This document shows, piece after piece, positions 10,750 to 22,999 of a stretch of DNA of 64,000 nucleotides. Made by a program: the position numbers and the translations under genes. The stretch's first letter is position 1. Every line of letters begins with the position of its first letter. The stretch comes from Gnetum montanum. Its lineage: Eukaryota > Streptophyta > Gnetopsida > Gnetales > Gnetaceae. The stretch spans positions 189,805-253,804 of the forward strand of contig MNCI01037516.1 in NCBI GenBank assembly GCA_015680685.1, in the 5' to 3' direction. The notes under the pieces are model-generated. The model was given only the letters and a program-made list of their open reading frames with translations. It was not told where the DNA came from and ran no database searches.

Positions 10750-13700
10750 ATTAAGTAACACCTATGTGATGAAAATTATTAAAATAATATAAAATACTAC
10801 AAAGATAGAGCAAAATAATGTTAAGTAATGTTGAAACAAGTCCAAATCAAGTAAGATGGGGTAATTTATGATCAATGATGGTCATATTTTGCCAGTTTTA
10901 GGCTTTAGTGAGCCATGGTGGGAGGTTCCAAGGTTTGCAAAAGGGTTTGAGCACTTAAGGTGGTTAACTTGAGCTTGTTTGAAGCCTAGAAGAAGGTATT
11001 TTATAGTTTTTACACTACCACCAACAAGAAATACACTGCCCAACATATTTCCTATGTTGTGCTAGCATATTTTTCGTGAAACTTGGTTATGACTGCTTGT
11101 TTTGGCTAGCTTTTGGGTTTCAATACCTTGGAATGTCAATGTAGAGGTCAAGGAGAAAGAATGAGTCAACTTTGGTGTTGATTTGACTTTCTAAAGTCAT
11201 TATAAGCTATTGAGGCCTAAAATATATGATGGATAATGTATTTTTCCTACACCCCAATGTATTTCTATGAGAAATATTATTTCATGGTGTGTTAAACTTG
11301 GGATTTTGGCTTCATTGGGCTTCCAAAGAAGCATAGGAGTCTTAATGTTGAAAATTGACCATTTTGAGGTCAAAATAAGTTAACAAAAGTTTTTTTTGGA
11401 GTTTTCATGGTGAAAAATATGTTGGCTAGTGTATTTTTATTATGATGCTAGTGTAAAAATGAGGGATGAAGTCATTTTCATCACTTTTTGACTTGATTTT
11501 CGAGGTTTCATGGCTATCATAGGATCTAGCTAGGTTTAGTGACTGGAATGAGACAACTAGAGGCTATTTAGACTAGTGGAAGGCCTATTCTTGATGTTTA
11601 TGGTGATTTTTACACTGGCTAGCATATTTCCTTTGCAATGCCAACATATTTTCCAAGGTTTGATCAATTTTGAACCATTTTTCACCTATCATTTTGTGTT
11701 TCAAGGTTACTAGAGGATTTGGGTAGGTTTCAAGTTTAGGGTTAATAATTTTGAAGGTCATTCAAGACCTTAATGGTGCATTTTGTGTTCAAACCACTCA
11801 TAAATACAATGACCAATGTATATATGATGTGGTGCTAGTGTAAAACTAAGAAACTATCAAGTTTTGAAAACTTTCAACATGGTTTCTAGTGTTTTGTGAC
11901 TACTACAGGCCCTAGCTAGGATTTTGAGTTAGGCTACGTAATTTCACTAGTTACCTAGTTCCTTCCTAAATACATTGTTTGGCATATGTTTTCCATATAG
12001 CCAACATAAAACCCTTTAGATAATGTTTTTCTAATTATTTTAGAATATTTCATAACATTTGGAGATTTCTTGATAGCAATGCCTAGGGTTCTAAGGGTGA
12101 ATGAAGCTTTGTTAATCACCATGAATCAAGGATGAGCTACCAAAGTTGTATTTTGGCAATGGTTGAAGCCTGAAACTCATTTCATGGTCTACATGATTGG
12201 CTAGGCATTAATCCTCAACATATTTATTGGTTAGAGTCTCAAATTCCACTGTATTGAAATTTTTCATAGTTTATTTGGGCGGCACATAGTGGAGCCCACT
12301 CAAGGTTAAAAGCTTGTTCAAAGAAAATACCCAATAATGCTAGCTTAAAAATAACTTTTCCTTTATGAACATTGAGTTCACTAGGTGTGAGGTAAGCATT
12401 TTAAGATCATGGATTTCCATTTCAATGCATAAGTGTTAGGAGGGTTTTGACATTTACACTTTTGTGTACACCATTTTTCTGAGCTTGGTTCTTGGAGGCA
12501 ACACTTAGCAATAAGGATTTTGGCTATCCTTAGCTTCAAAGTTCATTAGTTGGGAGAATATTTTTATCCTTTCCCCACCCAAAGGTAGCATATCTATAGA
12601 GGAATTGAAGATTTAACTCCTATTTCACAAGATGTTATGGAGGAAGGAATCAACTAGTAAAACCCCCATATTGGATGTTGTTGCAAAGGACATCTCACAT
12701 CTTTCTAAACCTTCCATTACTGAGGGTCCTTCGACCATGACAACTAAATACCCATCAATCACTATTTTTTTACTAATTTTTGCTAAAGTATGAAGGCATT
12801 TTCTATAGCCTAGGCTTACTCATCTAGAAAATTTTGATTTTGTATGCATTGAATGTTAGGTTTAGATTATATGGTTATTTTTGTTTTGTTGTTTAATGGC
12901 TATATTTTGGTCATACTTGTTACTAATTAATTTTTTTAATGTTTTTTTCTTATGTTTTTTTTGTAGTGCAGGTACCAGGTGATGGCAACAACCCTGGTTG
13001 TAACATCCCATTCTTGGATGTCATGGAAAACATCAAATATATATAACATTCAACATTACACATAAAGAAAATAATAGAGAAAGTGAAAAAAGAGAAAGAA
13101 AAGAATGCTTTATTGAGATGGAATAGTGTATCTAGATCATGCTTTGAGAGTGTTCCTTAGGGTTTTCTTTCTTTAGCATCTATTCCCTTAGAGGCAATCC
13201 AACACTACCACCATGATTAGGCCTATTACCTAGCTAGAAGGAATGGCCAGTTCACTTCTTGTCCCACTTCATCCAACTCTTGTGACTTGCCTATATTGGC
13301 TTCACCACTCCATGTTGGCACAACCTCTAAGCCCAGGTATAAATGCCTTAAGTCAAATCCCGAAATATTACCCTAAGAGACATGTCCATTATTACAATAC
13401 ATCCTTTCAAGTCTTAATTACAACTAACCTTTCTCAGTTTTGTTACAATAATAATAAGATTTGTTATGAAGAGACACCATCTTTGTTATGTAACAACATC
13501 ATTTGGAAATGATGATGTGACAATCTATCCCCCTTAGGTTTCATTTGTTCTTGAACGAGTCCATGTTCACTATCTCTTTCCAACTCTAATGCTTCTTTTT
13601 ATGCTTCTATGCTCTAGTAATTTGATTTCTTCTTTGAACTTGAAATTTTTTTTTACTTATTCTGCAAAAAAAATATATGTGAGAAAATTATATGGACAAT

Positions 13701-14435
13701 TAAATGTTACTTTCTTAATACTCCATTTTCTTAATGATAATGACAAGAGGTGAATTAAAGGAAAGAAGTAGGCATATACCAAATCTACGTAGCTTAATTT
13801 TTTAAAGCTACTAAATAAGCTAAAGTTATGAACCAAAGAGAAAATCTAACCCAAAACTTATATTTTAGAGGCTATATACTGGTGAAACTACTTGCATTGG
13901 AGCATGAAATGGCTCTGTGTGCATTGTGCCATGTCTTGCATTAAGTTTTGCTAGCTTATATGATGCTAAATATTAGGTAGTACAATAGAGGTATAAATAA
14001 CAAATTAACGTGGCAAAAACATAAAGCCTTACATGGATGATTAATGTTACTAGATAAGATAAACTACATAATACATATACTAGATGAAGACTTGGAGTGG
14101 CTTTTGTTACAAATAAGTTATAAGAATAGTATCTTAGATGGTTTTGATATGTAAAAAGAAAATTAGATAGCAAGCCTATAAGAAAATGTTGTTATATCAC
14201 TATTACAAGAAAATCATTGAAAAGAAGACCAAAAAAAAGACATGAAAAAATGATTAAAGATTATTTGAATAATTTTGAAATAAAAAAAGATCTAGCATTT
14301 ATAGAGATGAATGATGAAAAAAAACTCATGTAGCCAAAGCCATTTTAATTGGATAAGGCTAGGATGATAATGATGATAATGGTGATGATGAGAATTATGG
14401 AAATTTAAATATGCTAGCAACTTGTGCTTCATGAA
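10750..14435. other. Gene-free stretch with recurring phrases
   Basis: No gene could be supported. Between 10980 and 12240 phrases such as GGCTAGCATATTT, CCAACATATTTTCC and ACACTGGCTAGCA recur loosely, which suggests decayed internal repeats. A short frame at 13243-13512 lacks any domain. The stretch ends at the target site of the gypsy element starting at 14441. Confidence 0.45.
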
Positions 14436-14440
14436 CTATT

Positions 14441-15245
14441 TGATGAGTCACCATTTAAACTGGTCGTGATATTGCGTATGCGATATCGTGTACGCGATAG
14501 CGTGACCTATCTCCTCATCTATAAATAAGAGGTAGGCAGTTTCAATAGGAAGCTTTTTGTCAATTTTAGTTTAAGTGTTAAATTTTAGTTCTTGTTTTTC
14601 TCTCAACGCTTTTCCTCCCAATGTATGCCCGCAGTGTGGTGATTGTAATTGTACGACATCCTTTATTTGAGTGTGACGTACTTGGACACGCCCATGACCA
14701 GCAATAAAGATTGAGATTACTTCATCATTGCAACATTCACTTAGTTTAATTAATTATTATTTACTACTTTCTTAGTTAATCTCTTCTCACCCTAAAGTCC
14801 TGTTAAACATGGAATGAGTACGACTTGATTATGAGCATTTAAGTGTGACTACTTGGTAACCCAGTAGCGTACCTAGGATTTGCACTAGTAATCCTAGTGG
14901 TAGTCGTGCACGAAGTCCAAGATGTGTATGGATGATCGAGGAATGGATACTCATCACAATTAGGCTAGCTAGATTCTTTCTCATCCTTTCTCTCTCTTAG
15001 CTTGGTCAATATTACTTTTCATTGTCCTCAAGAGTAGCATTAGCATAGAAACACATCATACACCTCACCCTGGACTAAACCATACATGACAAAGCTAATA
15101 CTAGTCCAAGTGGGAAGATAGCAAACTGTGACCTAAGAATAACTATCTGGATATCACAACTAGCCCATCTGCGGAGTTCGACCGGATCGTGCGTGAATTG
15201 CTTGTATTCGTATGGTTGAGTGTAGAGGTACCTTTCCACTCATCA
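14441..15245 (+). repeat. 5' LTR of element B (805 bp)
   Basis: Begins TGATGAGTCA and ends ACTCATCA. Its last 400 or so bases recur as a direct repeat at 21787-22197 with scattered substitutions. The beginning resembles the LTR at 42231 (TGATGAAGTC). It contains a U3 palindrome, a TATA box at 14520-14527 and then a long R/U5 region. Confidence 0.8.
14462..14527 (+). promoter_or_regulatory. U3 palindrome and TATA box of LTR B
   Basis: A 46-bp imperfect inverted repeat at 14462-14507 (outer arms GGTC/GACC) is centred on CGATATCG. By hand 16 of 23 pairs match, and most mismatches are transitions, as expected of a decayed palindrome. TATAAATA follows at 14520-14527. The order is the same as in LTR A and in the internal module at 18803-18870. 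Confidence 0.6.
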
Positions 15246-15264
15246 TAGGCATCGTTGCCAAGGA
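15246..15264 (+). other. Primer-binding site of element B
   Basis: TAGGCATCGTTGCCAAGGA directly after the CATCA end of the LTR. It matches the primer site of element A (GGCATCGTTGCC) and resembles the GGCGCCGTTGCC type of Athila/Tat elements. Confidence 0.6.
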
Positions 15265-15599
15265 CGGTGCTAGATATCTAGATTATTTATATCATTCAAG
15301 GTCACTGTAAAGGAATTAATGATATATCTTTTAAGAAGAAATAATTATAAAAAGTCACATATAAATTCACACATAATTTCACAACCATGGCTCTCATGCA
15401 AGACTATAATAATGCCACATTTAGTGGGGAAGTTTATTGGAGAACCAACAAACTATATGATAACGAAGATTGGAGTACGAAACCTGAGGTGGGGGTTTCT
15501 TATAAACATAAATAAAAGCAATGTCATCCCAACACACGAAAGCATAACTTACCCAATGACGATGAACCCCCATTGGCCACTACATGCCTAACACAAATA

Positions 15600-17384
15600 C
15601 AAGAGGTTGTTTGAATCTCCCGTAGGCATTGTAAAGAGAGCTGCCTACCTAGGCTCAATTTAAACAACTTTTCTAATTTCTCAGGAGGCTATGACTTAGA
15701 TCCGCATCAACATTTACAAGCCTTCTACGATGCCTGCACATGGAACAACATTGATAATGGGTGGTAAAAACTTAAGCTCTTTCCTACGACACTCAATGGC
15801 CAAGCAAAAGTATGGTATAGATTGTTAAAACCAAATTCAATACGACATTGGCCAAAAATGGTAGAACTCTTTAACAAAAGATATCAAACCTATGCAAGAG
15901 TGTCAACCTTGAGGAAACAAATCCAAGAGTGGAAATAAGCACAACATGAACCCTTGGACATGGCCTTAGAAAGATATTATGTACTGTTAAACAATTGTCC
16001 AGGCCATGAGTTCTCCGAGGAAAGGCTAATGTATCATATCATTGATGGGCTTCGTGATGCAACAAGAAAGACCCTAGGGACATATGCCCAGGGACAACTA
16101 TATGAACTACGAACCCATGAATTACAAGAGCTTATTAAGTGGGTAGCAAAAGAGGAAGGGGAAATGCCTAGATGGGAGAGTGTTGAAAAACATCAACGGG
16201 ACCAAAATCTCAACTTAACAAAGGTCCATGATTATAAAAAGAAGAAATCAACCTATCACAAGGAGGAAGAACCATCTTTGCTGGTACAACAATCATTAGA
16301 GGAAGTCAAGGCAAAGATCAATAAGATGTTGGAATGGACACATAAAAAGTGTGGAGAATTCATTGACACTATTGGAGATAGAGTTTTGACAACTCGAGAA
16401 GCAGGATAAAATACCATTAGATAATCAGAAAGAAGGGATAAGGAAAATAAGAGCTCAACTACCGATCATACGTATGAATGCAACATCTGCCTGTACGATC
16501 ACCCCAAGGGCCAATGCCCAATCTTGTTACATTTATATCAGCATTGGGGAAACACGTTCCACCTAGAGTTTGTACAGAGATACTGTGTTCGATCACAGTG
16601 GCAACAATCCCAATCATGGGGGAAGCCATCCCTAAACTGGAGACACCCTTTGTATCCTCCAAATCCAAATGCTTATCGAGTTCAACATCCTGTTTTCCCA
16701 ACTGGTCAACATACTCTATCTGACCACATTATTATTATTCTCCTCAATACTATTAGCCCATGCCTTCAACACAACCACTTCCTTGTTAATCCTACACTTC
16801 TCCTCAATTTTAACATTCTCATCCTTTCCCTCCTTCTGCATCGCCACCAATTGTTGTTGAAGTGTCTACACCACAACAACAACCCATGAACGTTACTTAT
16901 GCTAATATTGCCAACAACAGTGAGAGACCTCAGCAACATCGAAGGCATCCCTTTTTTAGAAATGACCCTAGGAAGGGAGAACATAATTCCAAGGTCACTA
17001 CATCCTCCAACTCAACACAAGTCCAACACTGTGGTGCACCCTTATCTTTGAACCCAACACCTCATGTTACTTCATTAGGGCCACCAATTAACACTCCAAC
17101 AACCATACGGCCCAATGAATATAGCCATGGAGAGCGACATCCTGATCCTTGCATATCATCTTACGGTCCCAAATATCATAGTGGGTCAACTCTTTATCTG
17201 GGAACCACATCTCATAAATTTCCCCACTATGCTTACTATAATCAAGTGTGTGAACCTTAATGGGGTAAATATGGCCAAGCTTCAATACTTCCAACATGCA
17301 AAGATCCTCATCTTTCATTTATTAATCCTTGCTATCCTCAACCATGTAGTTATGGGGGATATCCCCCATTTTAATAACAAGTAG
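15600..17384 (+). pseudogene. Gypsy gag with zinc knuckle (element B), broken
   Basis: The capsid core begins near 15690 (GGYDLDP, HLQAFYDAC, KLKLFPTTLNGQAKVWYRLL, IRHWPKMVELFNKRYQTY). It continues through an open 151-codon segment at 15954-16409 (ERYYVLLNNCPGH, LMYHIIDGL, KTLGTYAQG). Two TAA codons interrupt the core: one after a conserved Trp near 15767, one near 15937. Downstream, at about 16478-16520, CNICLYDHPKGQC is a CX2CX3HX4C zinc knuckle, the spacing common in Athila/Tat gag. A Pro/Gln/Asn-rich tail with several frame changes runs to about 17384. No protease follows. The frame 15319-15591 upstream has no domain and is not included. Confidence 0.75.
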
Positions 17385-18800
17385 GATTAATAAATATTTT
17401 TTATTTTCTTTAATTTTACAACTTTTTGTTTTCCAATTTTTCAAATTTCAATTTCTTGTTCTATCTTTTTGTCATTTTGTCTTTTTATCTTTTTATCCTT
17501 TTATCTTTTTAAAAGTAATCTCATCTACAAATAAAACACTCATGTGGCTCGTTGGTTGAGGTGTGTTCTATGTTATTGACTCTCGAGTGATCAATTATGT
17601 GGACAGTGAGCCCATTACACCCACTCATTCATTCCAAAAATAAGAGGTTATGTTCGAGGGTACAGTGATATTCTTGACATTTCTAAAACTTAAAATTAAT
17701 TTTATGTTCATTGTACTTAGAATTAAAAATGATGGACCAAGAGGGAATGATTAGGGTGTGACATCAAGGGGACTTGTGGATTCTCCTTGGTGACATCTGT
17801 GAGAGATATCATACAACGTGGTTGTACTAAGATGCTTGTAGATCTAATGAAAAATGGGAGTAAGAGTAATCAAAAGGATACTCAAAAATCCAATGGTGTT
17901 CTAGGCAGTCTCACTGGAAAGACATGCACCCATGCCTAAAGGTTGGCAGCTTCTCTGGATTCATTCATTCAAAAAAAAAAGAGAAGAAAACAAAAAAAAA
18001 AAGAAAGAAAGAGAGAAGAAAATAAAAAGAAAAGTGCAACAAAACAAATATTACTCCTTCCTTGAATAAAATACCAAGTGATCGTATGCCTTGTTGTCAT
18101 GGTACTCTCATAGTTGCTTATCATGGGTTGAAACAATGCGATGTCACTGATCAGAGGAATGGACTTGGTCCTGATCTTGGAATGATGAGTTAATGACACA
18201 TTAATCATGCTTTATAAGTAGGATTCATTGTGCCCTGGGTCAGTTACCTAATGTCCCAATCTCTACAATCCCTTCTATACCCCATCTCATCTTGTTGTCC
18301 ATATAATTGTAGCTTGTGTCTTGTATAGCATAGAATTCTTCCCTCATCCCGGTGATATTTACATGTGTGTGTTTTGTGGAATCAGTGAGGATTACATTTA
18401 ACCCTTCTAGTGCTCACGGACACTTTTAAGTATGGTTACACAAGGGCATTATAGGTTGGAACTTGCTTTGGGGAGGACCCACTTGTGTAATCTTTTTTAA
18501 TTTTCACTTATGACCCATCTCACACACATCATTTCTTACCCTCGGCCTATTTTTCATAATATTCTTTCCTTTATTACTATCTCTTCAAATTCCAATGTTC
18601 CTATGTAACCATTACATGGCCTTTTACTCTCACTTACCACCCGAGGCCTTATTGATAAATTCCACACCATCATAATTATTCGTGCCTTTCAAACTAATTC
18701 AATTACCCTAGAACCTCTTAACAATAGTCCCATATCCTTAATTCCCATTTTTACTTAATAAAATACGTTTAAAAATTTGGTATCTTCTATTGTGCCCAAT
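17385..18800 (+). other. Spacer between gag and the extra-ORF promoter
   Basis: No coding capacity. T-rich runs (17400-17510) and an A-rich run (17970-18030) are present. Phrases shared with the spacer of the related element at 37130-38600 include a GGGGGATA...CCC start, CCCATGCCTAAAGGT (17930 and 37849) and CTTTGGGGAGGACCCACTTG (18466; compare the CTCTGGGGAGGATCCATTTG form near 38317). This spacer is therefore an ancestral part of the family, not a random insertion. Confidence 0.5.
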
Positions 18801-18802
18801 AT

Positions 18803-18870
18803 CACTAGGGCCGCGATATTGTGTATGCAATGTATCGTACACTATATCGCGGCCCGTCCAGCTATAAATA
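18803..18870 (+). promoter_or_regulatory. Internal promoter-like module upstream of the extra ORF
   Basis: A near-perfect inverted repeat has arms GGGCCGCGATATTGTGTA (18808-18825) and TACACTATATCGCGGCCC (18838-18855), with 17 of 18 pairs matching. TATAAATA follows at 18863-18870. The block aligns with the U3 of this element's own LTR (ACT-GG, GATATTG-GTATGC, TATAAATA). It lies about 480 bp before the ATG of the extra ORF, the same spacing as in the related element at 38.7 kb. Alternative: the remnant of a nested LTR, but no LTR end or primer site follows it. Confidence 0.55.
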
Positions 18871-19345
18871 GGTGCCCCCCCCCTGCAACACTTAACCTTA
18901 TTTTTCACAAATCATGCGGGGGAGTTTTTTTGAATTTTTCTTTATGACTTGTGAGTATGACACCCTTGCTTTTGTACTTATATCTCGCTCACTGGTACTC
19001 CAATTTTTATTCCGTCTAAACCTACTTGAACTCGAAGTGTTCAGCTTAGTCATGGGGGAGGGGCATACACCGAATAACACATAACTTTTTTGGAATTTAT
19101 CATCGCCTAAAGGACATTATTAAGGGTAATTAACTATAACATTTAGAATAATTGTGCCAAAAATAATTTGATCCCTTTAGGTACACTAGGAAATTAAAAT
19201 TGGAAACCACCTAAGTAAATGGGCTCACTATTATAATATTTCGAGCAACATCACACGGAAATAATGTAAATCATTAATGCAAGCAGTAAGGTATAACCTA
19301 ACTTTGGTAACAACCTTACTAACACTTGGCCCCGTGTGATTGCAG

Positions 19346-21786
19346 ATGGCCCCGAAATGTGGACAACAGGAAGGTCCTACTCAAGGTGGGAGCAAACGAC
19401 CTAAGAGAGGTGAAGAAGAAGTCCCTACCGAACAACATGTAGAACAGGAGGCATAATCATTTAGCATTCATCAAGAGGACCCTCCTACACTACACTCAAG
19501 GTAGGTAGAAGGAGGAGCTACTGGAGTGCCTAAACAAGGACAACATCCCACGTTGCCCTAGGATTGCGTTCAGGCTATCCACGAAAGGTCCACATTCACT
19601 GTGGTGATTATGGAATTAAATTTTGAATCTTTATAGAGTTCGCTCCTGAGGCTGTTAGGGATCACCTTAAAGGGTATCCCTTATGGCCTACCCTCTCTAA
19701 AAGTGGTGCCTGGTACCTAGGGGAGATGTACCAATTCTAGCACAAAAAAGAACAAGGCACCACTCTTAATATTTGTGGTGTGACAGTCGATTTCTCTGCG
19801 CAGGCCATTTTGAAAGTACTAAACATTTTTAATATAGGGCTCCAGGTTGCTCAGTTGTCTACCCATTTACACCTTGATGTACGATGAGTTTGATTGGAAA
19901 GGGTGTATGGCAAGGATAAGACATTTGGAGAGTTGACGACAAAAGAGAGGATCTATTTCAAAATCGGAACATATCATCTCTTCCCCACGAAGGGCCTGAA
20001 AAAGATTTCAACATATGTGGTAAGAGGATGTGCAGTGCTGATGGAAAAGGTTAATACTAACCTGCATCATCTATACTTGATGGAGATCCTGAGGCGCTTC
20101 GAGGAGCGGAAGACAGGGAAGATGGCATTGCCCTTCCCTTGCCTTATCAGGAAGCTATGCCAATGTGCTAGTATTAGGGGATACACTAATGATGTCCTCC
20201 AAAAAGCCTAAAATGCTTCATATGCTGAACTATTAAAGCCACCAGCTGTAAGGAAAATCACTGGTGAGACACTGGGACCGAAACAAGATAAAGTACCAAT
20301 GGCTAAACCAACTACAACTCAACTTGCAGGACCTAGCCAACAACAGGAAGTAGGGCCTAGCATGGGCCAGGATCAACCACCGTTGTCGTAAGATTATAGA
20401 CTGTCGATGTGCCATCTCAGGGTCATCGCTAAGACGATTAGTTGGGAAAGTCATGATGATGTAAATCTCTTCTATGTCATTGATGATGCCATACAACCCA
20501 CAGTTTCTTTGGATCGTGCAAGGGGTGAAGTGTCTATATATACAGGAGGAGGGGAAAGTACTTGGTCATAAAAGATCTTAGGAAATGTGGCATCTTTCCA
20601 AGTACAATTAAAAACTGGTGAAGGGGCCACTGTGGTGGTCATGCAATACTAGGATGTCACGGGAGCTGCAGAAGTGGTTGCAGAGCACATTAAACAATCG
20701 TTCAATGTACCTGTTGTACCACCGGCAGATCTCACAGGAGCACGAGATGCTCAAACTTTGGCTAGAACCTCAATGACTCCTGCAGAACATGAGGATGTGC
20801 TTGATCGACTACTACAAATAGGACAAAATAATGACGTCCATGTTTGACATCCCTCAAGATGTTACAACAATTCAATTAGACCTCATTTCCACTAAAGGGA
20901 AGTTGGTTTTAACAGAAGCAAGGGGAGAGCATGCTGAAGCAGAGGTGTAGAAATTGGAGGAATAGCTGGTCGCCCTACAAGCAGTGCAATAGGACCCTTT
21001 GCAATTTGTTCCTGCAAACCAGCTAGATAATTTCAAAATTGACCAACTAACAAAAATACTAATGGAGAATAAGAGGGTGGTTAAAGAAAAAGAAAAGGCT
21101 ATTTGAAATGCCTCTGCAGCACAGGCGCAAACTCATGCACATACAAGGCACTCAAGGCCTTACAAGAGGAAAACAAGCAGCTTATTGCCAAAAACCTTCG
21201 GTTGACCTTTGTGGAGAAGTAAGAGAATGTTCTCGAAGAACATTTGCATTAGTTGCGAGAATAGTTCGTCCGGGTCAACCAAGACATGAGCTGTTTAGCC
21301 AGGGAGAATTGAACCCTCTCAATGAAGGAGGTACGCACAATCCGTCAAAAGATAGCCATTGAAATAAGCGTGTAGAAAAATAAGGCCAAAAGGCATGAAA
21401 AGTTGAAGGAGCACTTCCAGGACCAGGTGGGGATGTACAAAAAAATCCTTGAGAAGGAGATCCATATGGCCAAGGCCCACATCAATGCTATCAATGCTCA
21501 AGACACTGACTGGCGAGCCATATTGGACACATATGCATTAGCTCACTAGGTAGAAGTTAAGAATTGGGACCTATAGATCCAAGATCTTACAGAATACATG
21601 GAGTTGGCAAACCTGCGATATGCCAACCTTTCCATGTTAACAGTAGGGCACCCAAGGATAGAGCTCGAACAATAGGTAGCTACCACCTATAGCAAATATG
21701 AAACAGAATTTGCGGAACCCAAGAAGATATTGCAAAAATTGGAGATTGCAAATTCTAAACTTGAGGTGGTGAAGGTAAGCTACCAA
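19346..21786 (+). pseudogene. Extra ORF of element B: plant-transposon-protein-like domain plus coiled coil
   Basis: Starts at the ATG after TGTGATTGCAG (a plausible 3' splice site), a context conserved in the related element at 39179. The first part is Gln/Lys/Glu-rich. The middle (about 19600-20210) carries a segment ending in ALPFPCLIRKLCQCASI, which resembles the 'putative plant transposon protein' domain (PF20167-like) found beside gag/pol in Athila-type elements. The rest (about 20750-21786) is a charged, Leu-rich coiled coil; FDIPQDVTTIQLDLISTKGK here matches an equivalent segment in the 40.7-kb copy. The product's role is unknown; the position is that of the env-like ORF of Athila elements, but I see no signal peptide or membrane segment. 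Several stops break it. Its end is deleted and fused to LTR sequence at 21787. Confidence 0.6.
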
Positions 21787-22197
21787 GCATTTAAGTGTGA
21801 CTACTTGGTAACCCAGTAGCGTACCTAGGATCTGCACTAGTAATCTCAGTGGTAGTCGTGCACGAAGTCCAAGATGTGTACAGATGATCAAGGAATAGAT
21901 GCTCATCTCACTTAGGCTAGCTAGATTCTCTCTCACCCTTTCTCTCTCTTAGCTTAGTCAATATTACTTTCCATTGTCCTCAAGAGTAGCATTAGCATAG
22001 AAACACATCATACACCTCATCCTGGACTAAACCATACGTGACAAAGTTAATACTAGTCTAGGTGGGAAGACAGCAAATTGCAACCTAAAAATAAATGTCT
22101 AAATACCACAACTAGCCCGTCTGCGGAGTTCGACCGGATCATGCATGAAACACTCATATTCATATGGTTGAGTGTAGGGGTACCTCGCCACTCATCA
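21787..22197 (+). repeat. Truncated 3' LTR of element B
   Basis: Direct repeat of the last 400 or so bases of the 5' LTR, from CATTTAAGTGTGACTACTTG to CATCA. The U3 palindrome, TATA box and start of the LTR are missing. The preceding bases are still coiled-coil coding sequence, so a deletion removed the ORF end and the LTR front. CTATT after the end matches the duplication before the 5' LTR. Confidence 0.8.
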
Positions 22198-22840
22198 CTA
22201 TTGAACCATCAAAGTCATTTGTAGATATTGAACATTTGCCTATTTTCAAACTATATTATAGCTTAATAGTTGTAATTGTGTATAAACATGCCTTGTTGCT
22301 AGTAAATATGCTCTAATTGTATTCCATCTATAGTTGGTATGTGATTTATAGTCATATAGCCACACCACCCACATAATTGCACCCATTAGCATAGCTTTAA
22401 ATCATTGGTAAAAATCAATGTACCATGGACCTCTAGCCTTAGCAATGATGGAAAATGTCACTTTGCAAAACATGCACTCTGAGAAGGAATGAAACAAGGT
22501 TTCCTAATGATTGAAATAGAAGATCCATCTAGACATACTAGTTGCTGCAAATTATTTATATGAAGGAAAACCATATGATGGAGAAGCTCATTGAAAAAAT
22601 AAATTTTGGATCTTCATGAAAGCATCCAAAGATTACCCTAGGCAGCACTGACCATGGCTGTAATGTTATGATATTTCCAAATAATGTAATGAATCCAATT
22701 CTTATCGAACTTGTATCAAGCTTCATAGGCCAACTTCATTGCTAAAATATTCACCTAAAGTCTTATGGACCATAGACCATAGCTCTTTGTTGCTTTGAGA
22801 TGTGGTGCTAGATCCCACCTAAGTAGATTAAAACTACCAT

Positions 22841-22999
22841 GCTCCTATGAGCATAAACTTATCCTACAATATCATATACTTTTTGTTGTCATTGCTCCCA
22901 TGAGCATAAACTTATTCTAGAAAATCATATACTTTTTGTTCTCATTACTCCTTTGAGCATAAACTTATGTTCAAAAATCACATACTTTTTGTTCCCATC
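22841..22999. repeat. 53-bp tandem repeat, three copies
   Basis: Three successive 53-bp units, each with GAGCATAAACTTAT and later CATACTTTTTGTT, diverged by a few substitutions. Confidence 0.8.

Larger units (their letters stand above)
14441..22197 (+). mobile_element. Pol-less gypsy element B with extra ORF, bounded by CTATT duplication
   Basis: A single insertion: CTATT precedes the 5' LTR (14436-14440) and directly follows the 3' LTR fragment (22198-22202). Order inside: 805-bp LTR, primer site, gag with zinc knuckle, a non-coding spacer with no trace of protease, RT or integrase, an internal TATA module, an extra ORF with coiled coil, and a 3' LTR missing its first half. Gag without pol recalls non-autonomous plant elements of the TR-GAG kind. 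A related element at 36466-43116 keeps an integrase at the matching place, so pol was probably lost from an Athila/Tat-like ancestor. The pol deletion would lie near 17350, where gag runs into the spacer. Confidence 0.75.

Noticed and set aside
13243-13512. Plus-strand frame of 89 codons
   Set aside because: No recognisable domain, no promoter signs and no homologous copy in the window.
15319-15591. Frame between the primer site and gag of element B
   Set aside because: Could be leader coding sequence, but it does not resemble the gag start of element A (MASSHE...).
22440-22640. Minus-strand trace of a LINE zinc-knuckle tail
   Set aside because: Only a weak Cys/His pattern and no adjoining RT; not enough to call.
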